From: Pseudeuparius sepicola
Taxonomy: Eukaryota; Arthropoda; Insecta; Coleoptera; Anthribidae
Assembly: GCA_963920635.1 (NCBI GenBank)
Contig: OY987299.1
Span: 29,528,901 to 29,592,900, forward strand
Length of the DNA stretch: 64,000 nucleotides
Direction: 5' to 3'
Shown one piece after another: positions 1 through 11,782 of this stretch (position 1 is its first letter; each line of letters begins with the position of its first letter). The translations under genes and the position numbers were made by a program. Below the pieces are notes generated by a model, which was given only the letters and a program-made list of their open reading frames with translations, searched no databases and was not told the DNA's origin.

Positions 1-156
1 CTGGAACTGTCCATTTTTGTTATAAGTATTTAATTTCATTTTTTCACTTTACAAATATACGAAAATAGATATAAATCAACAACGCTAAACTGTCACATTC
101 AGCAGTCCTTTTTGTTTTCTATGGCCTCCTATTATCTCAACCTCTGTATACCGGAC

Positions 157-231
157 CCGTGCACAATGATAATCCCGCACCGGTTGCTACGGCAATTCGT
201 GCGCAATGATATTTCCGCACAGGTTGCAAAA
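157..231. repeat. Two-copy tandem repeat, about 41-bp period
   Basis: Two adjacent degenerate copies share the words CAATGAT, CCGCAC and GGTTGC. A third start (CCGTGTACAA) follows near 233. No function is visible. The rest of 1-1210 is AT-rich DNA without a recognisable gene. Confidence 0.5.
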
Positions 232-637
232 ACCCGTGTACAACACATTATACTACTATTAGTAGATTTCCCAGATGAAAACAAACAATGAGGTCATTTC
301 TTTATAGTCGTAGAAAACAAATTTTTACGTATTTTTCTCATTTTTTTACATAGTTTCTACCTACCTACATAACACCCTTAAATAAGGTCCTTTAATTGAC
401 AGAGACTTATAGTTTAAGTAGTATTTCTTAAATAATTGTAATATTAAATAATAATTCCAAAGGAATTAAGTATTTCATAAAAAGCTTAGATTTTTTCGCT
501 GTTTGAAAATAAAAGTTGAAAAGGTTTATGAATGTTGTGGTAAACCCATGAATATTGGTATTCGGATAAATGCAAAGGAATAGTATATTTCATTACGAGT
601 CTGGAAAAATCTATTTCTGGACGTGTAATGAACGATA

Positions 638-1116
638 TTTTTTATTATACTTCTTTGAAAACGGAAACTTAAAACATTTTATCGGCATATTATAATAAAT
701 TTAATTTGACAAAAAATAAACAATGCAGACAATATAGTGTTTGGTATGCATGATGCGTTTCCATGGTTACTCTCAAATTATTTCAAAGGTGCTTTGTTGT
801 AAATTAGTTATTGTCACATAAGGTGAATAAAACGTCAAAAATATTACAGAAATGTATCTAAATATTGAAACACTTACGAATTAAAAGACAAAATAGGTAT
901 ATGTTAAATATCAGAGAGCATATAGAGTTTCTTAAATTTAGTTTACTTTGCTGTATGCTGTATATTTCTATTTTAAAGCCATATATTCGGTATTTTTATT
1001 CAGCGCACGGAAAGTTTTCCCATGCGCTGTTACCGTGCGCTAGCCCGAAAAACCCCATCTTTCATTATTGCTAAAACAGATGAAAATAAGGTGTTTTCAA
1101 AGAAGTATAATAAAAA
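638..1116. repeat. Inverted-repeat pair, possible old MITE
   Basis: A word of about 24 bp (TTATTATACTTCTTTGAAAA) at 640-661 returns as its reverse complement at about 1092-1114. The flanks outside the pair are only weakly symmetrical, so the element borders are uncertain. The DNA between shows no coding sequence. Confidence 0.4.
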
Positions 1117-1210
1117 CGACTTTTTCTGACAGGTTTTTATAGGATACTTCGACCAATACGTCGCCATTTTAAAGACAACTTTGACACTTACCGCAAGTCA
1201 CGTTTAAATA

Positions 1211-1438
1211 GCCGAATTCGAGCGGATGACCAGGTTGAACCAGGTTATAAAATTTAAATTTTGAGTAAATTTTACAAATTTATTTATTTGAGGAAGGGCC
1301 AGATTATATGGTTTTAAGGCACTGTGAACACACCAGATTTTTCTATTATCATCAAAAATTATTTTAATGTTTAATTTCTTATAATCTAACCTAACTTTTT
1401 ATAACCTGGTTAAAATCGGTCATCCGCTTGAATTCGGC
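1211..1438. mobile_element. TA-flanked MITE, 228 bp
   Basis: The ends read GCCGAATTCGAGCGGATGAC and, in reverse complement on the right, GCCGAATTCAAGCGGATGAC. The inverted match continues into AACCAGGTTATAAA for a total of about 43 bp per end. Both ends are bordered by TA (1209-1210 and 1439-1440), as expected for a Tc1/mariner-type insertion. The roughly 140-bp core is AT-rich and non-coding, so this is a non-autonomous element. Confidence 0.8.
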
Positions 1439-1510
1439 TATAGTTGCGCAAACAAAACCGCGTCCCTTCCGATGCCGACTTTGACTTGTCGCACTAATAA
1501 CCCTACTCAC

Positions 1511-2180
1511 CTGATTTCCGCCACGTTCTGAACATTTTACAATTTACCTTTCCGCTTCCGCCGCGCGTTTCACCGGCGCCGTCCCGACGCGCGGTGCCGC
1601 TCGCGATCCCCCCGCGACTCGCCGACGCGGCAACGTCGCGCCCGCGTTCGGCGCCCGGTACTCCCCTGCGTGGTGGTTCCGGGTGTTCGGCCGCGGCGCC
1701 GTCGGCCGCCCCGCCCGCGCCGTTGGCTGCAGCTCTGGCGCCGGGGATGGCACTCGACGACCACGGGGGCGAGAACAGAACCCGTGAATTCTTCCAGTGC
1801 CATTCGCGGGCCGTCGCGTCTGTTGGCGGGGGCCGGGGCGGCCGGCCGGCGCGGCGCGCTGGCTCGGACTGCGGCGGCGACAGGTAGAGGCCAGGTACGG
1901 CGGCCGCGGCGGAGGACGTTGCACCTGCGGCGGTACCGGCCGGTTAGTCACGGGCAGGGCGGGTGGGGGCAGGGCGGACGGTAGTGGCGGTGCCGGAAGT
2001 GGTGGCGGAGCGGAGCCGAGCGGCGGCCGGGGTGGCAGGTGGGGCGGCGGCGGCGGCGCGGTGCGATATCTCTCCGACGGTGTTTGTGCAATCGATGGCA
2101 CTTGCCACTCGCCGATCTGTGTCCCCAAGTAACATTTAAAGTTGCATAAAAAACGTGAAGACGTTGTTGCGACCAATAAT
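1511..2180 (-). other. CpG-dense island, candidate promoter and first exon
   Basis: A block of roughly 560 bp (1555-2115) is extremely GC- and CpG-rich compared with the AT-rich surroundings. On the minus strand the block runs into a strong splice donor, CAG|GTGAGTA, with the exon ending at 1511. An ATG at 1535-1533 opens 25 nt (beginning MFRTWRKS) directly before that donor. A plausible reading is a long GC-rich 5' UTR plus a short coding start of a minus-strand gene whose next exon lies to the left. Several long proline/arginine-rich reading frames on both strands are expected by chance in such DNA and are not called as proteins. No TATA box or downstream exon was recognised. The alternative is a bidirectional promoter or a non-coding CpG island. 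Confidence 0.4.
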
Positions 2181-3030
2181 ACAACTTGTCTATAGACGTA
2201 TCGTCCTGTTTACAACTCCTTTATGACTGAATATGGACGGTTGGAAACAGGTTTTCATGACTTTTCATACAACTTTGATCTGACTTGATTGGATATGACT
2301 TTTATAAGTCCATTAGGTCGTGTAAATTCAAAGATACCTACCTTAACGTCATAAAGAAGTAGGAAGTAGCTCTAAAGTTGTGAAGATCTCTATTATCATA
2401 TTACCAATTAGTAGTAAATATGGAACGTATAGTGTTATATTGTGCAGTGTTTGCTTGTAATACGAAGACATTTTATTCTGTCTCGGCCGTAAGTGGTAAA
2501 ACGAAATTATACGTTGGTGATATTATGCAATAAAGCATCTCGGTTTTTGACGATTGTACTCAACGGAATCTATTGCGAATTTTTATTTACTGTGAAAATT
2601 ATAAATATAGCTCGAAAATTTACAACACGCCTTTAAAATAATGGAAATGAAAGAAAAAATGTAAAATATGAACGTGCTTTAAATTAAAATTTAAAGTGTT
2701 ACAGTTGTACAGGGTCGTTTGATATGTCGAAAATACCTGTTTTCCACTCAAATTTCTATGATTTGTGCCCACAAATTAAATTCGAAGTTTTGCCACTTTC
2801 GTAAGACAAACATTGTTGTCAAACTACTAAGAGGTCATAAATAGTTCTAAAACTGTCAAACGAATATTAAGAGGTTATAAAGCGACTAATCAATCAAAAT
2901 TAAAATTACAGAACAAGTATTTATATGCGCATGCGCGTGGAGGGCTGTCTTTAGAAATTTTTGCCGTCCGGGGTAAGTGCCTCGTCAAGTTTGTAGTAGT
3001 GCTATAGTAGTAGTAGTAGTATAAAAAAAT
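2181..3030. other. Unassigned non-coding DNA
   Basis: AT-rich sequence follows the CpG island. No coding frame, inverted repeat or transposon end was recognised. A short trinucleotide run of the GTA type lies at about 2994-3022. Confidence 0.4.
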
Positions 3031-3033
3031 AAA

Positions 3034-3129
3034 GATTTGTATGACAAAACTGATTTAATTCCAAATTTTTGTAACTGCTCGTCTATAACTTCCTGAGCAT
3101 TTGTATTTGCCCAGTCTTTTGTAAAACTC
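3034..3129 (-). other. Possible short exon (about 31 residues)
   Basis: From an ATG at 3129 the minus strand reads MSFTKDWANTNAQEVIDEQL and continues to FGIKSVLSY. The residue composition and amphipathic pattern look more like protein than the surrounding AT-rich DNA. The frame then enters low-complexity sequence and stops. No clear splice donor was found and the family is not recognised. It may be an exon, a relic or chance. Confidence 0.22.
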
Positions 3130-5030
3130 ATAATAATTTTTAACAGATGCTGATATGCTTATACTGTCTTATTACTGCTTTACATTTACTGTATGATATA
3201 TATTATGGCACATTATAATATGGTACATAATATTATGATACAATAAATTACGTCTCAGTTTTACTAATGACCCTACGAAAGTCTTATAAAAGTATTTTAA
3301 CTTACTGGGGTCATATCGAGGTTGAAATTAATATTAACGCGCATATGCACTACTTTCTTACCGTCATGTTATCATTTCTATGTCGTATTAAGATCTTGCT
3401 TAAAACTGTTCTACAACATCTATATGACTTCCACTTACTTACTGATGTCTTATAATATATTTAAATCGTCTTTATACGACCATCGCTCCATGCACAAAGT
3501 TCTAATGTGGTATACAACCGTCGTACAACTATATTTGTAATGTCGTAAAAGTTGTTGTATTCTCAACGACGGAGACCTCTTTACAACCTTGTAATAACCT
3601 TTGAAAGACTATATAATGTTGACGTTAAAGTAACCATGTTATGCCTGTTATAAGACTTTTATAGAACAATTACTTTCACGATTCGAGTAAATAACATCCT
3701 AACAACTACTATATAAGACCTATAGTTATTTTGTCTACCCTAAGCGACAATTTTATAACCCTAATACAATTATTTGGACTTAAGATACATAATTATAACT
3801 TAAAATGTTACTTGGGTCCTGATTGGACGCGGCCTGTTGACGCGTGTATAGCAACTAACATACAAAAGGTAGCTCCGTGTAGCAGTTTTTATTGAAATAA
3901 CACACACAAAAATTTTAACAAATTTATTCAAAATTTCATACCATTTCAGATGTGATTAAAAAGAGCATGTATGTAATCGTGGGATTTTAAATTCCTAGCG
4001 TTTTGTTGTACGAGTGGCTAGCAGGCTTAGCAGGATCTTCTTTGCTTCGTTCTCCTCAAGATTTCCTGGTGTTGGAAGCTTTCTCGACCAATACCAATGT
4101 GCCTTGTAGTTGGGTTATATGAGAAAACAATAGAGAAAATGTATCCTCAAAAATGTGAAATAAAAATCGAGACAAAATTTTGATATTTGAAAATTATTTT
4201 TGTTCCTATCAAAAATTGTTAACAGATGAAACTAAGTTACTAATACTACTCTTTCACCACCATAATAATTGGCTAACGTGGTTATTTTTGTTTCAGTTGT
4301 TTGTCTTGCCATAACTATATAAGTGCAAATAAAACGTTACATTAAAATTATTGAATAATTGTGGGAATGTTCAATTTGTGAAGAAATAGAAGAATAACTG
4401 CAAACAAAAAACACAACAAACTTTTTATAGATAAGTATCTGGATAGAACTTTACATTTTTCCTGTATCACTCAGTACACCACATCTAATGTTAATTAATA
4501 TAGAATAGTTGACAGCAAATCTAATAAATGTATGTATAAATACTAGTGGAAAAATTTTGAGGGTAGAACTATAGATCAGACCCCATAGGTGTCGTTAAGC
4601 ACATTACTCTGCATACGAAATGGCGATTTACGACATTTTTTGTGGTCGGGGACGTTTTTATTTCGACTATACGCGACTGAATTTAAGATGCCAACGCCAC
4701 GACGGGACTGTGCGAACTAATATATGGGCCATCGGGCCATCGTCACTATATGGGAACGGTGCTAGCATCGGGTCTACACTGGTGTGTTCTTTGTTCTTGT
4801 TCATTGTTGGAATGACCCATAGACTATAGACTAGTTCAGCATTGAGCCTATAGGGGGCGTATTTCTTATATTCAATGGCGTATTTCCCTCGTCTTAATTT
4901 CCACCAATCACAAACGCGCAATTTTGAATTACAAATGGTTTCTAGATGGAAAACCTGTATGACAGCACCTGTCAGCAGTTTTTTCGAGTTGGCCCGCGGC
5001 AAAACTTAACAGCTGTTCGATAATAGGTAG
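3130..5030. other. Unassigned non-coding DNA
   Basis: No gene was recognised. The stretch 3250-3800 repeats short words such as TATAAGAC and GTCGTACAAC. Similar wording occurs at 2160-2400, so both may be old diverged copies of one sequence. The stretch 4560-5010 is less AT-rich and has short frames on both strands, none with a recognisable domain. Confidence 0.35.
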
Positions 5031-5034
5031 TATA

Positions 5035-5054
5035 CATAGACTTATAAGTCTATG
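5035..5054. repeat. Perfect 20-bp palindrome
   Basis: CATAGACTTATAAGTCTATG is identical to its own reverse complement. Related ATAGACTTATAAG words occur near 15390. Its role is unknown. Confidence 0.5.
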
Positions 5055-5131
5055 GTAGTAGGTATAGTAGGTTTTGTAAGCTATGTGTATGCAGAATAAT
5101 TAATCTGTTCTCATGAAATAGTCTTATCAAA

Positions 5132-5349
5132 TACCATTCGGGCATCTAATTTTTCCTGTCAAGAAAATCCAAAAAAAAAAACACAATGCTAAGTAATATT
5201 TTTTCAACAAAATGCATTCGTGCAGGTGCAAAAATCCTCGTCTTCGACTTGGATTTTGGTTGGCACCAGCACTCATGCTTCTTGTTAAAATATTACTTAG
5301 CAACGTGTTTTTTCGATTTTTTTCGGAAAAATTAGATGCCCTTATGATA
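5132..5349. mobile_element. Small foldback element
   Basis: The left arm contains GGGCATCTAATTTTTCC (5140-5156) and the right arm contains its reverse complement (5325-5341). Inside, AATGCTAAGTAATATT pairs with AATATTACTTAGCAACG, so nearly the whole 218 bp folds back on itself. There is no coding potential and no clear target duplication. Confidence 0.6.
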
Positions 5350-5883
5350 TTACTTATGAAAAAACTGTCGAAATTGACAATTTACGGAAATTGTGTTTTT
5401 TACGTTTCCATCGTCATACTTATATGTATATTTGAGAGTAGTGGAGCTATCGACTTGATTTTTTTTTAATTGAAGCTGACATAAGCGCTTACAACGAATG
5501 CCATCATTGTTGTCCAATAATTATTAACTACTTTAAATAATGATGATAATAATATTTAAATATTTTAAAACATTAAAGAAAAAATGAATTGATTTTTTAG
5601 ATAAATATTTAAAAGAAAATATAACTTGAAAATTTTGGAGAAAGATAAAAAAAATCAAATAAAAAACTCTCCCGTGGTACTTGATGTTCCCTACCGTCCT
5701 ACATACAACGAATTTGATAAAAAATGTGAAACGAATAATGAAGAAGAACAAATAAATGGCCAGTAACATGCCGAAAGAATAAAGAAAATCGAACTACCTG
5801 CGATAACTGTTTTTCTGTAGACAAATAAGAAACCACAAATTTGTACAAGAGGTAGTTACTTTATCTTGAAATGATAAAATTAT
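5350..5883. other. Unassigned AT-rich DNA
   Basis: No domain-bearing reading frame or repeat border was seen. Confidence 0.35.
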
Positions 5884-6271
5884 TTATAATTTTGTGTGTT
5901 TATTTTCCCTGATAATTTTCCCCGCTGTAAATCCTCTTTTAAACAAATACAAATACTCCAGTCCAAATTTTGCACTAGGCAGGCTTGGAAGCAAGCACGA
6001 CCATTTATAATTATTTAATTCTGAGAGAAATTCGACAGGCAGTTCACTAGGACTAGGTGCAGCATCAAAATAGGTATGTGACCATAAAAAATCGAATATT
6101 ACTGGCAATAATAAATTTTTAGTAAATAACACATGAAAATTATTAAGGCTATTAAACAAATATAAAAATAATAATTGAACAATTTCTTACCCGCTGTAGA
6201 TCAGGAACAGTAGGCGGCACAAAAGGCCTGGAGGCTAAAATCGTGGCCTTATTTATACCAAAACTTGACAT
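5884..6271 (-). other. Possible two-exon small gene or relic
   Basis: An upstream block (6271-6191) starts at ATG and encodes 27 residues beginning MSSFGINKATILASRPFVPP. It ends at a consensus donor CAGCGG|GTAAGAAAT. A downstream open frame runs to a stop at 5884, with protein-like composition (containing LWSHTYFDAAPSPSELPVEF and FGLEYLYLFKRGFTAGK). Plausible acceptors (TTTAATAG near 6149 and ATTGCCAG near 6100) exist, but neither keeps the two blocks in one frame from the observed donor. The gene model is therefore unresolved. The product is not recognised. It could be a decayed gene or a chance pair of open stretches. Confidence 0.25.
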
Positions 6272-7213
6272 ATAAAAAACAGAATCTCGATCGTCTATGC
6301 TATACTATACACAAAGTAAGAACGAAAAGAAATACTACGCTTCAAATCCGAAATATACAGAACAATATTCTATTTAAGAAAAACCACACATTACATACCT
6401 TGCTTAACTATTTTTCATTGATGGTGTTTCTAGAATCATTTGAACGCTCATTTCTACTATTCAGAAAAACAGAAAAATATGTGTGAAGAGTGTGAAGAGA
6501 AAATTAATTATTCAAATGATACCTAATACTGGGTGTTCGCACTAAAATCATTTCTTCAAGGTGAATTGCGCTTTTCTATCTTTAATTCATTTTTTTTCCT
6601 AATGATTATCGAAACTGATAAATAGAGGGAAAATTCAACAAGTTAAATATAGATTTCGATCCAAACAAGTGCGGAAGTTTTGAAATCAGTTTCTTTGTAA
6701 TTTTCCTGTCCGATATGCCCTCCTACAACGAAAAATGTTATTTTTAAAATCAAAGAGCATTACATTTGCTACAAAATATGTTCTATATATTTATGCAAAC
6801 TGAATACTCTCGGTATAGCAGCAGATCAAAGTTATCCAGTATATTGAAAAATTGTTAATTTTACAATTACCTGTTTGGTGCGTATTTTATAAAGGAATAA
6901 TATAATTTTGGGATACGTTTCCAGAAAGTCTGAAGACATTTTACGGTAAAATTACTTTTTACACCGTATAGGTAGAAACCCGAAACACCTATTCGTCGCT
7001 TTACAGAACTTTTTGTAGCCTAGTTTTTAATGAATAATAGTAATGAAAGCTTTATTTAGCATATTGCTACTTATTACATAATGATTGTAAACAAAACACA
7101 GCATTTTATTCTACTTTTTCTATATTCTGACGTATACACAACAATTATATTATGAAAATTATATTATAAAAAATTAACAAAAAGCTATTTTTTCTTCAAT
7201 ACCTACAAGTAAC

Positions 7214-7385
7214 TTATATTAACTTTGTTATAAATTTTGCTAAATTTTCAATCATTTGAATATTTGCTGGCAGCTCATTAAAATATTTAAATCCTTTGTA
7301 TAATTTTGCCCAAAATTTGTACTAAATTTATTTAAAACCAAATTTTTCTTATTTCTTATATTATAACATTGATTTTGGCTATTAC
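7214..7385 (-). pseudogene. LINE reverse-transcriptase C-terminal relic
   Basis: The minus strand encodes a tail reading NELPANIQMIENLAKFITKL followed by a stop. Upstream, in a neighbouring frame, it encodes NIRNKKNLVLNKFSTNFGQN. The FNxLP motif followed by a short helix is typical of the extreme C-terminus of insect non-LTR retrotransposon ORF2 proteins. At least one frameshift separates the two parts, and no upstream reverse-transcriptase motifs remain nearby. This is an old 3' fragment, consistent with 5'-truncated LINE insertion. The clade cannot be assigned. Confidence 0.5.
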
Positions 7386-8764
7386 CTACCTTTAAATAAA
7401 TCTGTATCTGAAATTTTAGGAATCAAGTTATTTTTTATTTTAAAAACAAAAATTAAAGTGTTTCAACTATTTTTTAATTTACACTAAATAAATTTATGTA
7501 GCCCAATTAATTTAGAAACTTTTTTTACGCTTATTTCTTAAAATATTTATTAAAGACAACTTCTTTTCAATGAGCCAAGCTTTCGACCAACATTTTGTCA
7601 TAATTAGTACCTAATGATCATTTTTAATATTCGAGGAATTTCGTTTCTTTTTGTACTAGAAATTTTCATAAACAGTAGGTATACCTATATCAAACCACCT
7701 TGTGATATAAATATTTGAATTTTGTTTCGTACTAATTCAGTTGAACTTGAACCAGATCAGTTCATCAGTTGAAACGTATTCTTTACTTTCATATCATTTC
7801 CCATTTCCCTCACTCAGTTTTTCAACTGCCTTCCAGCACCTAGAAATTGTTGGTTCTGCTTTGTGATCCGGTTCAATTTCGTGTAACTGCGGGAGATCAA
7901 GAAGTTCAAGTCAATCATAGAAATATAAAAAACAACAAAATAACGAAAATAATTTTCCTTACCTACCTCAATATCCACTTGAAATATGCCAGGCCATACA
8001 ATATAAAAAAAACTCCAATATGACTTTGCACGTTGCATTTTCGCGAGATAGACAAAAGATCCACAAGTTGTTGAGGAGGAGAAAAATATTTCCCACACTC
8101 CATATAGAGCAGGGACCTCAGAAAAAGTTGAGTAGATAAACGTTTCTGCCCCCCCACTCCAAGATTTTCTTTTCTTTTGAGTTACAACAGCGAGGACCAA
8201 GTTCTCGAATTGGGCAGAAGTACCTAACAATAACTTTTGTACCAAATCTCAACTCGAAAATTGACAAAAATATAATCAAAAACCAAAGGTAACCCCCTGT
8301 GTCTTTTAAGGGGAGCATTTTTGCATATAGGTAAGTGCGGTTAATTGCCGTATTTTCAAGAGTCTGGGTTTCTTTTCAGGGACGCTCCCTGTAGGGCAAT
8401 AATAAATTTGCCAGGTTCGTCGCCTAATCGACTGTTGATATCTCCGGAAAACTTCAGTAAAATTTTTTTCTGAAATAAGAGGTTCTGGAGATTGCAATCG
8501 GCCAGCTGGCGACGCGAAACGTCACTACGTCATCACAGGGAGGTCGGGAGATTGCTTTTTGAAGTTGTTTACGTTTACTTGTCTGGCGATTTTCCTGTTT
8601 TAAAGAACGTTTGTTATGTGTTGGACTGTGTTTTTTAGTAATATAGGACGTGGAGTTTTATTAATAAGGTGGTAAAACAGCAGTGGTTCAGAATAAAGTG
8701 ATTAAAGTTCAATTTTAGTATATAGGTTTTAGGTTGTGTCTATAGTTTCGGACTAATTTAAATC
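7386..8764. other. Unassigned DNA upstream of the THAP fragment
   Basis: No recognised domain. A minus-strand frame at 7814-8245 is long for AT-rich DNA but lacks an ATG start and any recognisable motif. The stretch 8480-8560 is more GC-rich (GCCAGCTGGCGACGCG) and may be an upstream border or promoter of the THAP-coding sequence that follows. Confidence 0.3.
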
Positions 8765-8947
8765 ATGCCGTGGACGTGTTCCGTTCCCAACTGCAAGGGA
8801 AACTACAAAGGAGGTCCTAATGTGTCCGCTTTTTCCTCCATAAAGACCCTATTTTAAGGGAAAAGTGGGTTAAGGCCATCAAAAGAGATTTTGTTCCTAC
8901 ACAGTTTTCTAGGATTTTGGTTTGGACTGTTGCAGAGTGTTATACCT
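8765..8947 (+). pseudogene. THAP zinc-finger coding fragment
   Basis: The ATG at 8765 opens MPWTCSVPNCKGNYKGGPNV, which carries the CxxxxC start of a THAP-type C2CH zinc finger. A neighbouring frame then continues with KDPILREKWVKAIKRDFVPT and QFSRI, matching the invariant tryptophan region of the same domain. The two parts are separated by one frameshift at about 8835-8845, inside a T/C-rich stretch. The expected CxLHF end of the domain is missing, and the frame stops at TGTTATACCTAA. THAP domains occur in cellular DNA-binding proteins and in P-element transposases. No catalytic domain is visible nearby, so either origin is possible. It is broken or partial as it stands. Confidence 0.55.
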
Positions 8948-8949
8948 AA

Positions 8950-10540
8950 CAATTTTACGTGATTAAACGTAACCACCTTGAAATCAGTAAGATTTATGGT
9001 TTTATTTATTCGAATTTAGTTGTATCTAGGCAGGCAAATAAGAAATAATTGGCATTTACCAAAATTTTACCGGTAGATATCTAAATGCACCAAAACCTCT
9101 TGAAAATGTGACTTTCACTCTCGTAGATTATTATCCGTGTTGTAAAACCATGAGCTATAAGTATATGTAAACAATCATTTTAAAGTGTTTTTTTACCAAA
9201 TTTACCAAGTTGACACCTTGAAATTTGAATTTGGCGCCTTAGGCTCACCTCCCTTGGATGACTCATCGCTTTCAGCTGGCGGGCCTTGTTATTGCGACAG
9301 TGCCGTTAGTAATTCGTAGGCTACACGATTGCACTGTACTGATATAGGTATATACCGCAACCTACGTTGAAACCTGTGTAGAAATAATATCTTCGAAAAT
9401 TAAAAACATTTCATATCAAGTCCTATAAAAACTAGTTATTATTATTATTATTTATTTATTATTATTTAGACCTTATTTAGACCTATATCGCCCCTTGAGT
9501 ACCTACTTTACCGAATCATATAATATCACATAAAATCCAAGAGTTAGGTAGGAACCAGATCGCAAATTATTTTCACAGAAAGAATATATTTAATTTACAT
9601 TTCCAGCTTTTCTGAAATATTCCAGCAGCTTGCGTGCTAATAATTTCACCACATGGTGTTCATATACTTTTGCTATTTTTGCTTGTTCTTGGTAATAATT
9701 TAATAGAAATTCCAACGGTCTGGCTCATTCCCGTAACAATAAGAGCAATCAGCGGCTCCTCGAAAGATATTAAATATTCACAAGAAAATCTTACAACGGC
9801 GTTTTCTAATCTACCTTTTTGCTGCATATAGGTAAAGAGATTCCGCTCAGAATTTTTATGTAAATTGAATACGCGATTATATAGCCTTTCACTGTTTTTG
9901 TTTGACAGTTTGAAATTCCGAAAGAGCTTCAGTATATAGCGATCACCTCCTATATTCCTTAAGGCATCTTATACACGAATGGATTAGTTGTGTAGTATAT
10001 AATGTGTATACCATTCTTTGAAAATCGTTCCCTTGATATCTCTCTTTGATAAATTGCGTGTTGAATTTTTGTTCGGTGAGAAACTGTTGATCAAACTAAT
10101 GCTAACAGATGTTACATTGGTTGGATTTTTCTTAATTAACAACAGGTAAGGTGGTAATCAAATTAATGGTGGGATATCTAAATAGCACATTTAAAATAAT
10201 GTTCTAGATTTCTCCTTTCCAGGATAGGCAACATCCGCAATATCCTGCAAGAAGAAATTATTATTTTATTCAATTCACTACCAATTTATCGTAGTAAAAA
10301 TATTTAACATTTACTACACTTGCATGGTGTGTTGGAGGTCTCAAACAGTTTGAGCGTTTGGAAGTCAAATTTAAGAATAGTATAGAATAGACTGCTAGAG
10401 CCATTGTTGAAATTTCCGGGAGGCACACCAAATATTTTGCATAAAATTTAATAACTAAATTAAAATTTCTATCTATAGGTGGCCTATAGAACTGTGTAGG
10501 TATGCGAAATTTCAAAATATAGACCTACTTATGTTATTAA
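8950..10540. other. Unassigned AT-rich DNA
   Basis: No gene or transposon border was recognised. A short ATT microsatellite (about 9437-9475) is present. A CAGCTGGCGGGCC word at 9275 weakly echoes the GCCAGCTGGCGAC word at 8500. Confidence 0.3.
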
Positions 10541-10755
10541 GGAAGCTTGTTCAGAATGAAAAACTATATAGGCCTAGGCTTTTGAAATTGTTCACACCTA
10601 TCCAGTATTTTTATAATCACATTTTGACGTGAGAGCTACAGAAAGAGCGTTTTCTAAAACAGTGGGAAAAAGTCCAAAAAATAAAAGTAGGCCTAGACTT
10701 TTCAAATTTCGCAAACCAACTCAGTTTTTCATTCAGAACAAGTTTCATTAGCAAC
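10541..10755. repeat. Inverted repeat shared with the 21.2-kb palindrome
   Basis: CTTGTTCAGAATGAAAAACT at the left pairs with AGTTTTTCATTCAGAACAAG at the right. The TAGGCCTA-containing inner arms also pair. The same sequence forms the inner part of the element at 21231-21855, so the two loci share a repeat module. No coding sequence. Confidence 0.6.
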
Positions 10756-11329
10756 ATATTTTGTTGTAAAACCTACAAAAGAGTCGCTTTGCTGGTATGT
10801 TTTTTTCAAAATTGCCAAAGCGCATACTTGATTTTTCGAAACTAAAATTATGTCAGAAATTAGTTTGAAAACAAGCAAGGCTGAACCGAAGAAGATGTGA
10901 GCTTCAACTCCAATTTTTGTTGTCTGTTAAAACATTTGGGAGCTCATAAAGTACTTATAATTTTTTTCTAATCATTTTGATTTATTTTTACGTTTTTACC
11001 TTTAATAACCCTTAGAGTAGATATACCTAGTACGTACACCCATGGAGCATCAATCAGCATTGTGATAAAAGATTATGGGTATGTCGTTGTAACATAGAAG
11101 TAAAAAATTATGCATTCCGTCACAGAGAAGATGTATTCTCTGTGATTCCATGAATAAAAATGGGAAATTAAGTTTTATGGGAAAACATCCATTCCGGTGG
11201 TGGTAACACTTTCTTGTTTTCTCGATTTAAAATTTCATTAATGACTCGCATCGATTACAAGACTAAATACCTACGTAGGTAGGTATTAAAAAATTAAAAA
11301 CGGCGTGATAATAATCTCAATTTCTTCGA

Positions 11330-11650
11330 GAGAACGTCAACGGCAGTTATGGCTGGCAGATGATGACTGTTCGCCGGCCCTCGGCCGTACAGGAGAAAGA
11401 TGGCATTTATAGTCGGTATTAATTAAGACCATTAAGTATGCCTTCGTGTTGATTCTATAGGGTTAACAGTCTTTGTCGGAAAGCAATAGATTAACAAATT
11501 ACCAATTCTCGGACGGTAATTGCCGCAGTTTGTCTTCGATATGGCATCCGCTGGCTGGACAGTTGTTGTGAACAAATTCTCGTCGGACGACGGAGATTAA
11601 TTTAAAGGCTCGTCCGGCAAAAACAATATTTAAACTAATACGGCATGTCC
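11330..11650. promoter_or_regulatory. Candidate cis-regulatory island
   Basis: Non-repetitive, GC-balanced DNA in AT-rich surroundings. It holds several TAATTA-type homeodomain-like words (for example TATTAATTAAGACCATTAAG) and no open frame. The regulatory role is inferred only from composition and lack of repeats. Confidence 0.25.
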
Positions 11651-11782
11651 CTGTACATACATATTGTCTCGAAGAGTGGTTCTATTTTTATTTAGGTAGG
11701 TATCATTTTTACGAAATAAGAATATCTTCATAAAAAGGTTTGTTAAAAAAATAAGACTGGAACTTATATATGATGATTTTTT

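Noticed and set aside
1544..2176. 210-residue proline/arginine-rich minus-strand frame and overlapping frames on both strands
   Set aside because: Long frames in all directions are expected in very GC-rich DNA because stop codons are rare. There is no domain, and the donor at 1511 lies beyond its stop.
4620..5002. Overlapping 69- and 111-codon frames on opposite strands
   Set aside because: Neither has a recognisable domain, and the region shows no splice signals tying them to other exons.
7814..8245. 143-codon minus-strand frame
   Set aside because: It lacks an ATG at its start, has no recognisable motif and shows no matching splice structure. Possible but unsupported.
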